DNA of 64,000 bases from CALMEC01 sp964531025 (GCA_964531025.1 CAZHDY010000001.1:1054001-1118000); one strand, 5' to 3'. Shown: positions 50,512 to 59,231, numbered from the stretch's first letter. Numbers and translations: made by a program. The notes: generated by a model not told the origin, from the sequence alone.

Positions 50512-52443
50512 TCAGTGCTTGGTGGTTGACCCGCCCTTTCGCGGCGGGGGAGGAGGAGTCACCGTGGTGGTGACGGTGTACACACGCCGGTTGCCGACGG
50601 CGTCCGTTATCGTCACTATTCCGCGAACTGCCAGCTTCCGCTTCGCCGCGAGAAGGAGCCGTGCGGGGCGGGGAAGCGTGATCGCGGGCGGCTTCTTCAC
50701 CGCGCCGCCGGAGAGCGTGAACGTGACACCGCCGGCGGCGATCGTCACCGGCTTCTTTCCCTTGCGTGGCCGCGTGGTCGTGAACCGCACCACGACCCGG
50801 CAGCGGCCGGCCCTTGCCTCACGGCAGGCGACCCGCGGGCCGCTGAAGCTCCCGGCGGAGGTGGCGCGGACGGCCCTGGCCTGGGTCACCGACGCGGAAA
50901 CAGCACGGTCGGCCGGCGGTGTCGGCTCGGACACAGGAGGAGTGGCCGACCCTCCTCCGCCGCCCGAGCCTCCGCCGCCGCCCGAGCTTCCGCCGCCGCC
51001 CGTGCCATCCGGCCCGGTGGGCGGAGCGGTCGCCCCCGCGACGGCACCGGTCGCCTGCCGGACCGCGGCCTGTGCGACGTTGGCCGCCGTCCACACAACC
51101 GTGACGTTGCCGCCGGCGTCGATGCCGACCTGTGGCGCGTGCGCCGGCTGACCGCTGCCCGAGATGAAGACGGGAGCGTCCCAGGACGCACCGTGACCGC
51201 GAAGCGACGCCTGGATCAGATCCCTCGTGCCGTTGGAGCGCGTCCAGGCGGCCACCGCGTCGCCGGCATCGTTGACAGCGAGTACGAGGTCCTTGGCGTC
51301 CTGGGTGGTGTCGGTCAGCCATATCGGGGCCGGACATGTCGTGGCACAGGTCGTGACCGCGACACCCGCCTTCGCGTTCAGGTCGGTGGCGGTCGTCGCC
51401 GTGAAAGCGACCGTCGCGTCGCCCGCGGCGTCGACACCGACGCGGGTCGCCGTGACCGAGCTCGGGCTCGTGCCGACGGTGAGCGGTGATCCCAGCGCGT
51501 CCGATGTGAGGCGTGCGACCGAAACCGTGGCGCCGGTGCCGCCGCTGCCCGCGACCCAGCTCACGGCGAAGGTGTTGCCGGCGCCCACCGCGACGTCGGC
51601 CTCGCGCGTGACGGCACCGATGTCGTGCGCCGTGTTGAACGCCGATGCACCGGGAGCCCTCCACGCCCAGCGGGAGACCGGTTGCAGACCGGCCGTGAAG
51701 GCGTCCCACACGACCACCGCGGCGCCGCTGGGTGCGACGGCCACGCGCACCGGCCCTCGATAGGCGTAGGTGTTGCCGGGCTCGCTCGCCACGTTTCCGC
51801 CCGCGTTGAGTGCGGTGAACGTGGTGCCGGCGGCGTCCAGCGCAGCGGCCTGCACCGGCCAGGAGTCCGTCGCCGTGTCATGCCGGCGCCAGACCAGCAC
51901 GGCCTGGCCGGCGGCGTTCATCGCGATGGCGGGCGTCACGGCATCGGCCCCCTCGGCGGTCAGGGTCTGGACGGGACCGAACGTCGCAGCGCCCGCCGGC
52001 CGGACGACGGCCTGAACGCGGAAGTTGCCGGTGTAGGTGGCCTGGACCCAGGCGACGACGGCCTTGCCCGATGCGTTGACCGCGGCCGTCATGCCCATGT
52101 CGTCCTCGGTGTGCGCCTTCGCGGATGAGACGCCCTGGGGCAGGCCCCCCATGGGGATCGGTCCGGTGCCGCCGGAGCGCGACCCGACGTACGCGTCGAA
52201 ATTCCCGAACGCGTCGGGAAGCCTCCCCTGCCATCCGGCGACGGCCGCACCCGTCGGTGCGACGGCAAGTGCCGGACCCGTCGCCTCGCGAAGAGGTGAC
52301 GCAAGGTACGACTCGGGCTGCCATGCACCGGCAGCGGATGCGGAGGTGGCGGCGCAGACCACCGCCAACGACGACAGGACGGGAATGGACCAGCGGCGGA
52401 AATTGCTCATGGGCGAGGCAACATACCGACGCGGAACGCCCAC
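50512..52443 (-). CDS. Secreted propeller-like repeat protein with Gly/Ser linker and basic C-terminal domain
   Basis: 643 residues. A signal peptide ends near TSASAAG (about residue 38). About eight repeats of roughly 55 residues carry the pattern (A)h...G.AV(V/A)(V/A)W (for example APSGAAVVVWDAF), predicting a beta-propeller. A Gly/Ser/Pro linker (about 490-530) leads to an Arg/Lys-rich Ig-like domain with KGKKPVTIAAGGVTFTLSG and a final RKGGSTTKH. GGAGG five or six bases before GTG 52443 supports the start. It is the first gene of a two-gene operon of secreted propeller proteins. Family and ligand are unknown. Confidence 0.8.
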   Translation of the reverse strand: MGVPRRYVASPMSNFRRWSIPVLSSLAVVCAATSASAAGAWQPESYLASPLREATGPALAVAPTGAAVAGWQGRLPDAFGNFDAYVGSRSGGTGPIPMGGLPQGVSSAKAHTEDDMGMTAAVNASGKAVVAWVQATYTGNFRVQAVVRPAGAATFGPVQTLTAEGADAVTPAIAMNAAGQAVLVWRRHDTATDSWPVQAAALDAAGTTFTALNAGGNVASEPGNTYAYRGPVRVAVAPSGAAVVVWDAFTAGLQPVSRWAWRAPGASAFNTAHDIGAVTREADVAVGAGNTFAVSWVAGSGGTGATVSVARLTSDALGSPLTVGTSPSSVTATRVGVDAAGDATVAFTATTATDLNAKAGVAVTTCATTCPAPIWLTDTTQDAKDLVLAVNDAGDAVAAWTRSNGTRDLIQASLRGHGASWDAPVFISGSGQPAHAPQVGIDAGGNVTVVWTAANVAQAAVRQATGAVAGATAPPTGPDGTGGGGSSGGGGGSGGGGGSATPPVSEPTPPADRAVSASVTQARAVRATSAGSFSGPRVACREARAGRCRVVVRFTTTRPRKGKKPVTIAAGGVTFTLSGGAVKKPPAITLPRPARLLLAAKRKLAVRGIVTITDAVGNRRVYTVTTTVTPPPPPRKGGSTTKH

Positions 52444-52462
52444 GTCGATCCTCCAGAACCTT

Positions 52463-52485
52463 ATCTACGCACCTTTTGCGTAGAT
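52463..52485. promoter_or_regulatory. Palindrome in the leader of the propeller operon
   Basis: ATCTACGCA and TGCGTAGAT flank CCTTT, 19 nt before the GTG of the first propeller gene. The stem sits next to the ribosome binding site, so it may be a repressor operator or an RNA hairpin affecting translation. Confidence 0.55.
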
Positions 52486-52687
52486 GGCGTCCGTGAGCCG
52501 TTCCCGGGCTTGTCGTCAGGACGACGTGGAACGCAGGCCGGAGGTGGTCCGATCCACCCGGCCGCACTCACCAGTTCACATGCACGCGAGTCCTCCTTTC
52601 GGTGGAACCTGACCTCCGTCGCGGGGAGGACGGGGTGACAGCCCGAGGTCAAAGGCCGACCCTCGATCCACCGGCGCTCCGCAGGTA

Positions 52688-52702
52688 GTCAACAAAGTTG
52701 AC
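52688..52702. promoter_or_regulatory. MarR-type operator 1 (GTCAAC-AAA-GTTGAC)
   Basis: Perfect 6-bp inverted repeat with 3-nt spacer, 69 nt before the cupin start. It is identical in both arms to the site at 52738-52752. A MarR regulator is encoded as the second gene of the operon. Confidence 0.7.
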
Positions 52703-52737
52703 CATCTGCTCGGTGCGTGTCAGACTCCCGGCAGATA

Positions 52738-52752
52738 GTCAACGTCGTTGAC
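52738..52752. promoter_or_regulatory. MarR-type operator 2 (GTCAAC-GTC-GTTGAC)
   Basis: Second copy of the palindrome, 18 nt before the cupin start codon and 50 bp centre to centre from the first. Two sites around the likely promoter fit autorepression. Confidence 0.7.
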
Positions 52753-52770
52753 GAACATCCCGGAGAGACC

Positions 52771-53145
52771 ATGCCCGTACTGACCGCTCCCACCTCGCCC
52801 ACCCACCGCCTCCACGGAACCGCGTTCACCTCTCTGGCGACGCCGAGCCGTGGATCCACCGACGTGTCCGTCTGGACCGTCGAGATCGAACCCGGCACAC
52901 CCGCGACGCCTCATCGCCTCACTCGTGAGGAGGTCTTCGTGGTGCTGTCCGGACGGGCAGCCGTGCGGCTCGACGACACGAACGCCCTGGCGACTCCCGG
53001 GGACGCCATCGTCGTTCCACCCGACACGCATTTCGAGCTCACGAACATCGGCGACGTGCCCCTGCGACTCCTGTGCTGCATGCCGGTCGGAGGCCAGGCC
53101 CGACTGTCCGACGGTAGCGTCATCACCCCGCCGTGGTCTCTGTGA
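52771..53145 (+). CDS. Cupin-domain protein
   Basis: 124 residues, a single small cupin barrel. The first cupin motif reads TPATPHRLTREEVFVVLSGR (one His and one Glu at metal-ligand-like positions), and the second is PPDTHFELTNIGD. GGAGAGACC precedes the ATG. It is co-transcribed with the MarR regulator, and both are likely repressed by it. Enzymatic or sensing role unknown. Confidence 0.88.
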   Translation: MPVLTAPTSPTHRLHGTAFTSLATPSRGSTDVSVWTVEIEPGTPATPHRLTREEVFVVLSGRAAVRLDDTNALATPGDAIVVPPDTHFELTNIGDVPLRLLCCMPVGGQARLSDGSVITPPWSL

Positions 53146-53603
53146 GCAAGCCGACCGGTACACCCTTGGCCCGGCTCTTCGCCGTCGGATACCGGACTCT
53201 CATCGAGGGGCTCCACGAGCAACTGCGGTCACGCGGATGGACCGACGTGCGCCCCGCATTCGGTTTCGTCCTCCTTGCCGCCCGCGACACGACGTCTGTG
53301 ACCGACCTCGCGACCCTGATGGGGATGACGAAGCAGGCGACGTCGAAGCTGGTCGACGGAATGGTCTCGGCCGGCTACATCGAGCGCTCGACCTCCACCG
53401 AGGACGCACGGCGCCAGAACATCGGCCTCACCCGACGCGGGCGCACCCTCCTCGACGAGGTCGAGGCCATCTATGAGGAGATGGAGGAGCGGTGGGCGAT
53501 GGCGATCGGACGCAAGAGGGTCGAGAGGCTGCGCGCGGATCTGGAGGGACTCCTGACCGACCCGACCACGGAGCGTCTTCCGCCCGTGCGCCCGCTCTGG
53601 TGA
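53142..53603 (+). CDS. MarR-family transcriptional regulator
   Basis: 153 residues. The winged helix is seen as TTSVTDLATLMGMTKQATSK and AGYIERSTSTEDARRQNIGLT, with dimerisation helices on both sides. The GTG at 53142 overlaps the cupin stop (GTGA); a GTG three codons earlier is possible. It likely binds the GTCAAC-n3-GTTGAC sites upstream of the operon (inference from position and symmetry). Confidence 0.92.
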   Translation: MSKPTGTPLARLFAVGYRTLIEGLHEQLRSRGWTDVRPAFGFVLLAARDTTSVTDLATLMGMTKQATSKLVDGMVSAGYIERSTSTEDARRQNIGLTRRGRTLLDEVEAIYEEMEERWAMAIGRKRVERLRADLEGLLTDPTTERLPPVRPLW

Positions 53604-53789
53604 TCCCGCACCCTCGCTGAAGGGCCATCGCATCGCCACTACCCACGACATCGTCGGCGACCGGTCTCGATGAGTGATGCCAACGGACATCGTGGCGTGG
53701 TGCGTGCCCCCCGCCCCATCCGGATAGGGCATGACGGGAACTCCTCGGCACCGGGCACAATGCCGGGGCAATCACGAGAAGGACCATCG

Positions 53790-54794
53790 ATGTCCCACAG
53801 CCTGCGGCACTTCATCCTGCCCTCTCACCAGCAGCGCACGCTCGACGAGCTGACCCTCCAGCTCGAACCGAGCGCGGGAGATGCCGAGACGAAGCGGTCG
53901 GCGTTCTGGACGATGTTGATCATCGCCACGGTCCTCGCCACGGTCGGGGTGCTCGCGGATTCAGCGGTCACGGTCATCGGCGCCATGTTGATCGCACCGA
54001 TGGCGACGCCCATCATGGGGATCGCACTCGCCATGGTGAGACGAGCCCGCACCACCGCCCCGCTGGTCGTGCTGCTCGGTGTGCTGACGGTCTTCGCGAT
54101 CGGGGTGCTGCTGGTCCAGCTGATGCCGGACAGCTACAACGTGCTCGCCAACGACCAGATCACGAGCCGTACGTCACCGACGCTGTTCGATCTCATCGCC
54201 GCGCTCGTCACGGGGCTCGCGGGAGCCATCGCGCTGTCCCGGCGCGATGTCGCGGCGATACTTCCGGGCGTCGCACTCGCCATCTCACTGGTGCCGCCGA
54301 TCGCCGTCGCCGGGATCTGCGTCGGAACGGGGCACTTCGAGGCCGCGCTCGGAGCCATGCTGCTCTTCGCCTCGAACCTCGTGTCCCTGGTGCTCATGGG
54401 CGTGGCCGTGTTCGCCGTCCTGAGTTACATGGAGCAGGCCGCCGGATCCGAACGCGGCGCCACCCGCGGCGCCCGCCGAGTGCTCGCAGGCATGCTGATC
54501 CTGGTCACCGTCCCCCTCGCCGCGAACACCGCGATGGTCGCGCTGCACGCGACGTGGCTGAACAGGATCTCCGACACGGCCGCCTCATGGATCAAGCCGG
54601 TCGAAGGGTCCGAGGTGGTCGACGTGGTGAACCACGGTCGCGACGTCGATGTCGAGATCCGGACACCCGCGTCGAACCTCCGGATCGCGGACCTCACCGA
54701 TGAGCTGCGATCACAGGTCCCCGGATTCCTCCACATCAGGGTCAAGACCATCCGGGGCGAGGTCATGGACGACGGCCGCGTCGACGGACGGTGA
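53790..54794 (+). CDS. DUF389 family membrane protein
   Basis: 334 residues. The DUF389 hallmark is seen in the segments FWTMLIIATVLATVGVLADS and TVIGAMLIAPMATPIMGIALA, followed by four more helices including DVAAILPGVALAISLVPPIAV. A soluble C-terminal domain follows (about 255-334). Function in the family is unknown. GAAGGA precedes the ATG; the upstream in-frame extension is rejected. The gene is monocistronic. Confidence 0.9.
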   Translation: MSHSLRHFILPSHQQRTLDELTLQLEPSAGDAETKRSAFWTMLIIATVLATVGVLADSAVTVIGAMLIAPMATPIMGIALAMVRRARTTAPLVVLLGVLTVFAIGVLLVQLMPDSYNVLANDQITSRTSPTLFDLIAALVTGLAGAIALSRRDVAAILPGVALAISLVPPIAVAGICVGTGHFEAALGAMLLFASNLVSLVLMGVAVFAVLSYMEQAAGSERGATRGARRVLAGMLILVTVPLAANTAMVALHATWLNRISDTAASWIKPVEGSEVVDVVNHGRDVDVEIRTPASNLRIADLTDELRSQVPGFLHIRVKTIRGEVMDDGRVDGR

Positions 54795-54868
54795 CGAGCA
54801 CCACCGGTCGCGCAGCCGTCGTCGAGACCCATCGACCGGTGGTCGCTGATCGCGCCACCCCGGCACGG

Positions 54869-55309
54869 TCAGGGGGCGAGGAGCGCGTCGCGGCACGTTG
54901 CAAGAAGCGCCCGGAGCCGGGTGAGATCGGAGGCGGAGAGATCACCGGTCATCGTCGCCACGACCGCGGCGACCTCGGCGCGTGCACGGCCGACGATGAC
55001 CGTGGCGGCCGGCGTGAGGGTCGTCGCACGCTCGCGCCTGGGGCCGAGGTCGTCGGAGCGTTCGATGAGTCCTCGCCGTTCGAGTCCCTGCAGGAGCACG
55101 TTCATGGACTGACGCGAGACGAAGGCGCGACGGGCGAGCTCGGAGCCGGTTATGCCGGGCGTGTCGTGAATTGCCTGTAGGCAGGCGTACTGCGGCACGC
55201 TCAGCTCGAGGGGGCGCAGCACCTCGTCCATGCGTTGATGGAGGATCGCCTGTGCCTCCTTGATCAGCACGCCCAGTTCCTCCGGCGCGGTCCGAGCTCC
55301 CTCCTTCAT
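54869..55309 (-). CDS. MarR-family transcriptional regulator
   Basis: 146 residues. Dimerisation helix (LGVLIKEAQAILHQRMDEVL), winged helix with ITGSELARRAFVSRQSMNVLL and ERRGLIERSDDLGPRRERAT. The ATG at 55309 overlaps one palindrome, and a second lies between it and the divergent glyoxalase gene. It probably represses itself and the glyoxalase/glycosylase operon (inference). Confidence 0.92.
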   Translation of the reverse strand: MKEGARTAPEELGVLIKEAQAILHQRMDEVLRPLELSVPQYACLQAIHDTPGITGSELARRAFVSRQSMNVLLQGLERRGLIERSDDLGPRRERATTLTPAATVIVGRARAEVAAVVATMTGDLSASDLTRLRALLATCRDALLAP

Positions 55310-55324
55310 GTCAACAGCTTGACA
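55309..55324. promoter_or_regulatory. MarR-type operator (TGTCAA-CAGC-TTGACA)
   Basis: Perfect 6-bp arms with a 4-nt spacer, directly abutting the marR start codon. A regulator bound here would block marR translation-region transcription. Confidence 0.65.
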
Positions 55325-55337
55325 GACCCGAGCACTT

Positions 55338-55357
55338 AGTGTCAGACTATTGACACT
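55338..55357. promoter_or_regulatory. MarR-type operator (AGTGTCA-GACTAT-TGACACT)
   Basis: Perfect 7-bp arms with a 6-nt spacer, 29 nt before the glyoxalase ATG and 29 nt upstream of the marR ATG. Central position suits control of both divergent promoters. Confidence 0.65.
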
Positions 55358-55385
55358 CACGGTGGACGAACGAAGGAGAGCTCGG

Positions 55386-55760
55386 ATGACAGCCACGACG
55401 ACCGGGCCCGACTTCGTCGCGTTCCAGGTGCGCGACCTCGAAGTATCCGCCCATTTCTACGAGACGACGGTCGGGCTGACGCGGCTACCCGTCCCGAACC
55501 CGTCGGCGGTGGTGTTCTCCGCAGGAGGCGTCGCATTCGCGGTGCGCGATCCGTTGCCCGGCGTGGACCTCGAGGCGGTCGGTCAGCTCGGCGCGGGTGT
55601 CGGCGTCTGGTTCCACAACGACGACGCGACCGGTCGACACGCGCGCCTGGTGGAGCGAGGGGTGACGATCGTGCAGGATCCGTCCGAGGGTCCGTTCGGA
55701 TTCCCGTTCGCGTTCCGCGACCCGGACGGGTACGTCGTCACGATCCATTCGAAGGCGTGA
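55386..55760 (+). CDS. Glyoxalase/bleomycin-resistance-fold (VOC) protein
   Basis: 124 residues with two beta-alpha-beta-beta-beta units: FVAFQVRDLEVSAHFYETTVGL starts the first, and GVWFHNDDATGRHARLVERG begins the second, ending FAFRDPDGYVVTIHSK. GAAGGAG precedes the ATG. The usual metal His/Glu set is incomplete in the first half, so a binding or non-glyoxalase role is possible. It begins an operon with the DNA glycosylase, opposite the MarR gene. Confidence 0.88.
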   Translation: MTATTTGPDFVAFQVRDLEVSAHFYETTVGLTRLPVPNPSAVVFSAGGVAFAVRDPLPGVDLEAVGQLGAGVGVWFHNDDATGRHARLVERGVTIVQDPSEGPFGFPFAFRDPDGYVVTIHSKA

Positions 55761-55767
55761 GCGAGCG

Positions 55768-56628
55768 ATGACACGGCACGTCGTGACGGTCGAGGTGCGG
55801 GGGCCGTGGTCACTGCAGACCAGCAGACGGTTCTGGGAGGGATTCGTTCCCACGGCGATCCCGGCCGGTGATCCCGATGTCCTGCATGCTCGCTTCGTCA
55901 GCGAACACGACTGGACACCCGCCACCGCGCAGATCACCCAGGACGGGGCGACCGCGCGTATCGAGGTATCCGGTGACGGCGACCTGGATGCCGCCGCCGA
56001 ACAGGTGGCCCGGTTCCTCTCCCTCGACATCGACGCCACAGCGTGGCCGGATGTCGGCGACCGCGACCCGATCATCGCCGCGGCACAGCGGGCCCTGCCC
56101 GGCTTCCGGCCGTGCGGATTCCACTCGCCCTACGAGGCGGCCGCGTGGGCGGTGCTGTCCCAGCGCACCCGGGTACCGGTGGCGGCACAGTTCCGTCGCC
56201 AGCTGATCGCCACTCATGGGACCGACGGCGCGTTCCCCGCACCCGCCGATCTCGTCCACGCCGTCGATATGGGCGAACTGGTTCTTCCGGGCCGCAAGAC
56301 CGAATATCTCGTCGCGGTCGCACACGCGGCCCTTGACGGCGTCCTCAATGGCCCGCACCTGCGCGGCCTTCCCGAGAACGACGCGCGTGACCAACTGCTC
56401 TCCATCACCGGAGTCGGCCCGTTCGCGGCCGACCTGGCTCTCATCCGCGGTGCCAACACCATCGATGTCCTCCCCCGCACCGAGCGTCGCCTGGACGCGG
56501 AGGTCCGTCACCTCTACGGCTCCGACGTCACGCTGGCCGATGTCTCCGACCCCTGGAGGCCGTTCCGCTCCTGGGCGGCCGTCCATCTGCGGGCGCGCCG
56601 CGAAGGGCGCATGGGCGAGATGGGCTGA
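55768..56628 (+). CDS. DNA-3-methyladenine glycosylase, AlkA-like (HhH-GPD)
   Basis: 286 residues. The N-terminal domain is beta-rich, as in AlkA. The HhH-GPD core includes FHSPYEAAAWAVLSQRTRV, the hairpin LLSITGVGPFAADLAL, and the catalytic Asp233 in NTIDVLPRTERR. It removes alkylated or damaged bases. It lies 7 nt after the glyoxalase-fold gene, so both may be controlled by the MarR regulator, pointing to a small response to reactive aldehydes or alkylating stress (inference). Confidence 0.88.
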   Translation: MTRHVVTVEVRGPWSLQTSRRFWEGFVPTAIPAGDPDVLHARFVSEHDWTPATAQITQDGATARIEVSGDGDLDAAAEQVARFLSLDIDATAWPDVGDRDPIIAAAQRALPGFRPCGFHSPYEAAAWAVLSQRTRVPVAAQFRRQLIATHGTDGAFPAPADLVHAVDMGELVLPGRKTEYLVAVAHAALDGVLNGPHLRGLPENDARDQLLSITGVGPFAADLALIRGANTIDVLPRTERRLDAEVRHLYGSDVTLADVSDPWRPFRSWAAVHLRARREGRMGEMG

Positions 56629-57115
56629 CCGCCGGACGAACCCCGCACAACCGATCCCGCCGGGCGAGATCGTCGCAGCGATGACGTTTCCCAACGCCGG
56701 CATCGCATCGACCCGAAGGTCCGCCGCCTCTGCGGCTCGACCGCTGGCTCCGATACGCAATGTGGTGAGCTGGTCACCCGTGGGCCGTGCTGTCACGGCG
56801 TGCTCGAGGCCCTCAAACGCCAGCGGGACCGCATCCACGCACGCCTCGCCGACATCGATCGATCCCTGGCCCGCGAACATGGGTACCACGAAGGAATCAC
56901 GCAGGTACCACAGCACCGTGTTGAAACCGCTGGCCGACGGGACAACCCTCGACGCCCGCATCGACGAACACGGTAAGCGATTGACGAACCGAACCCTGAC
57001 CAACGGGCATCGAGATCAGCGAAGACGAAGGGGCGACGATCCCGGCTCACTGAGCCCTTCGCCGCCCTGGCACCCCCATCGAGCGATGCCAGGTGTTCCC
57101 GAACGTCGTAAACAA
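56629..57115. other. Intergenic region with possible MerR-type gene remnant
   Basis: 487 nt with no intact gene. In one plus-strand frame, about 56761-56976 reads a stretch with CHGVLEALKRQRDRI and HARLADIDRSLAREHGY, which looks like the Cys-containing dimerisation helix at the C-terminus of MerR regulators. It has no start, no N-terminal helix-turn-helix and ends at a TAA, so it is at best a broken remnant. The similarity could also be chance. Confidence 0.25.
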
Positions 57116-57188
57116 TGGAGCTAAGCGGATTCGAACCGCTGACCTCCTGGGTGCGATCCAGGCGCTCTCCCAGCTGAGCTATAGCCCC
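57116..57188 (-). tRNA. tRNA-Ala (anticodon CGC)
   Basis: 73-nt cloverleaf on the minus strand. The acceptor GGGGCTA/TAGCTCC contains one G-T pair, the anticodon loop AT-CGC-AC lies between CCTGG and CCAGG, and the T arm has GGTTCGAATCC. CCA is not encoded. Confidence 0.94.
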
Positions 57189-57279
57189 TCGGGTCCGCTA
57201 AGGATACCGACTCCCCGCACATCCCGCCACCGGGACCGATCCCGGGCACCGGCCGGCGGACCCTGGCACCCTTCGACGC

Positions 57280-58023
57280 GTGATCGACCTCCACTGCCAC
57301 CTGCTGCCGGGCATCGACGACGGCCCCTCCACCATCCGCGACGCGGTCCACATGGCACGCGTGGCCGTCGACGACGGCACGACCACCATCGCCTGCACCC
57401 CACATCGGCGACCCAAGTACCCCAATACGCCGGAGATGGTGGCGGACGCCGTCGCCGGTTTCCGCGAACGACTAGCGGAGGAGGGCATCCCGCTTGATCT
57501 GGTGACGGGGATGGAGCTCGACATCGACGAGCTACTGGCAATGGACGTCGACGAGCGAGCGGGGAGCGCCCTCGGCGACGGCCCCTGGCTTCTTGTCGAG
57601 ATGCCGTTCCAGGGTTGGCCGCTCGATCTCGCGAGGCTCATGACCGAACTGGAGATGCAGGGCCTGCGGACGCTGATCGCGCATCCGGAGCGCTGCTCGT
57701 CGGTCCAGAAGAACCCCGACCGCGTACGGGACCTCATCGGCCGCGGAGCCCTCATCCAGGTGAACGCCGAGAGCATCACCGGGATGCTCGGCGACCAGCC
57801 GCAGCGCGCCGCCGAGCGCCTGCTTCGCGCGGGGTTCGTGCACGTGATCGCCTCGGACGCCCACACGCCGTCGCGTCGACCCCCGGGGCTCACGGCAGCA
57901 CTGGAGCGAGCCGCCGAGCTGCTGGGCTGTCCTCCCGGCGACATCACCTGGATGGTGGACGACATCCCCCGGGCCATGATCACGGGTGACGACGTCCGCC
58001 CGCCGCGGATCCCCGGTCTCTGA
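57280..58023 (+). CDS. PHP-domain tyrosine-protein phosphatase (CpsB/YwqE type)
   Basis: 247 residues, GTG start. Metal-binding motifs are DLHCHLLPGIDDGP at the N-terminus, TPHRRP, IAHPERCSS, and DAHTPSRR near the C-terminus, in the CpsB/CapC order. In capsule systems these enzymes dephosphorylate a tyrosine kinase. No kinase or capsule gene is present nearby, but galE follows 182 nt downstream and would fit a role in cell-surface polysaccharide (inference). Confidence 0.9.
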   Translation: MIDLHCHLLPGIDDGPSTIRDAVHMARVAVDDGTTTIACTPHRRPKYPNTPEMVADAVAGFRERLAEEGIPLDLVTGMELDIDELLAMDVDERAGSALGDGPWLLVEMPFQGWPLDLARLMTELEMQGLRTLIAHPERCSSVQKNPDRVRDLIGRGALIQVNAESITGMLGDQPQRAAERLLRAGFVHVIASDAHTPSRRPPGLTAALERAAELLGCPPGDITWMVDDIPRAMITGDDVRPPRIPGL

Positions 58024-58205
58024 CAGGCTCGCGAACCATCGGGACGGTTGACTCCACGGGATCGTGACCGGGCCGGTCAGCATCCCCTTCACCGGACGGT
58101 CGGTCAGGGCGGTGTCCTTTCCGAGGTGTCCGGTGGCGCATCCGCGCCGCCGGGAGCACGCACCACGCCACGAACCCGTGGCACCACTCATCTAGGGTTT
58201 GGCCG

Positions 58206-59231
58206 ATGCGCGTACTCGTCACCGGCGGAGCCGGATACATCGGAAGCCACACCGTCCTTCGCCTGCTCGAGGAGGGCGAGGACGTGGCAGTTGTCGACAA
58301 CCTCTCGAACGCCCACCCCGAGGCGCTGCGCCGGGTGGCCGAGATCACCGGACGCGAGGCACCTCTGCACGAAGTGGACATCCGCGACGAGGACGGGCTG
58401 TCGGAGGTGTTCGCCGCCTTCCGCCCCGATGCCGTCATCCACTTCGCCGGTCTCAAGGCCGTGGGTGAGTCGGTGGAGATCCCGCAGCACTACTACGCGA
58501 ATAACGTCGAAGGGACGCTATCGCTGCTGCGCGTGATGGACGCGCAGGGCTGCCGGACCCTGGTGTTCTCGTCCAGCGCCACCGTCTACGGGCTGGCCGA
58601 GACGATGCCCCTCCGCGAGGACGCACCTCTCTGGGCCACCAATCCCTACGGCTGGACGAAGCTCATGATCGAGCAGATCCTGCGTGACGTCGCCGTGGCC
58701 GACAAGCGATGGCGCATCGCCCTGCTCCGTTACTTCAACCCGGTCGGCGCTCACGTCTCGGGCCGGATCGGCGAGGATCCCGCCGATATCCCCAACAACC
58801 TGATGCCGTACATCGCCCAGGTGGCCGTGGGCCGCCGGAAGAACCTCTCCGTCTTCGGGGACGACTACCCCACGCGCGACGGCACCGGCGTCCGCGACTA
58901 CATCCACGTGGTCGACCTCGCCGACGGTCATCTGGCCGCCCTGGCGGCGTTGCCGGAACGGCCGGGGTGCCACCCCTGGAACCTGGGCACCGGACGCGGC
59001 TACAGCGTGCTCGAGATGGTGGCCGCGTTCGAACGTGCCAGCGGCCGCGACGTGCCCTACGAGATCGCACCCCGCCGTGCCGGTGACGTGGCCACCTCGT
59101 ACGCCGACCCCTCCCGCGCCCGCGAGGACCTCGGCTGGAGCGCCGAACGCAACGTCGATGAGATGTGCGCCGACACGTGGCGATGGCAGAGCGCGAACCC
59201 GAACGGGTACGCCGACACCCCGGATTCGTAG
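58206..59231 (+). CDS. galE: UDP-glucose 4-epimerase GalE
   Basis: 341 residues of the extended SDR family. The NAD motif is VTGGAGYIGSH, with DNLSNAHPEA after strand 2. The catalytic Tyr148 and Lys152 occur in NPYGWTKLMIEQ, with the Ser/Thr of FSSSATVYG. The substrate region has LRYFNPVGAHVSGRIGEDP and VFGDDYPTRDGTGVRDYIHV, diagnostic for GalE. It interconverts UDP-glucose and UDP-galactose. Confidence 0.95.
   Translation: MRVLVTGGAGYIGSHTVLRLLEEGEDVAVVDNLSNAHPEALRRVAEITGREAPLHEVDIRDEDGLSEVFAAFRPDAVIHFAGLKAVGESVEIPQHYYANNVEGTLSLLRVMDAQGCRTLVFSSSATVYGLAETMPLREDAPLWATNPYGWTKLMIEQILRDVAVADKRWRIALLRYFNPVGAHVSGRIGEDPADIPNNLMPYIAQVAVGRRKNLSVFGDDYPTRDGTGVRDYIHVVDLADGHLAALAALPERPGCHPWNLGTGRGYSVLEMVAAFERASGRDVPYEIAPRRAGDVATSYADPSRAREDLGWSAERNVDEMCADTWRWQSANPNGYADTPDS

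Larger units (their letters stand above)
52444..52770. other. Divergent regulatory region between propeller operon and cupin gene
   Basis: 327 nt without a gene. Apart from the palindrome at 52463-52485 and two GTCAAC-n3-GTTGAC operators near the cupin gene, the stretch between 52486 and 52687 shows nothing further. Confidence 0.6.

Noticed and set aside
55810..57003. 397-codon minus-strand frame opposite the AlkA-like gene
   Set aside because: Most of it is antisense to a well-supported glycosylase, and the free part has no recognisable sequence.
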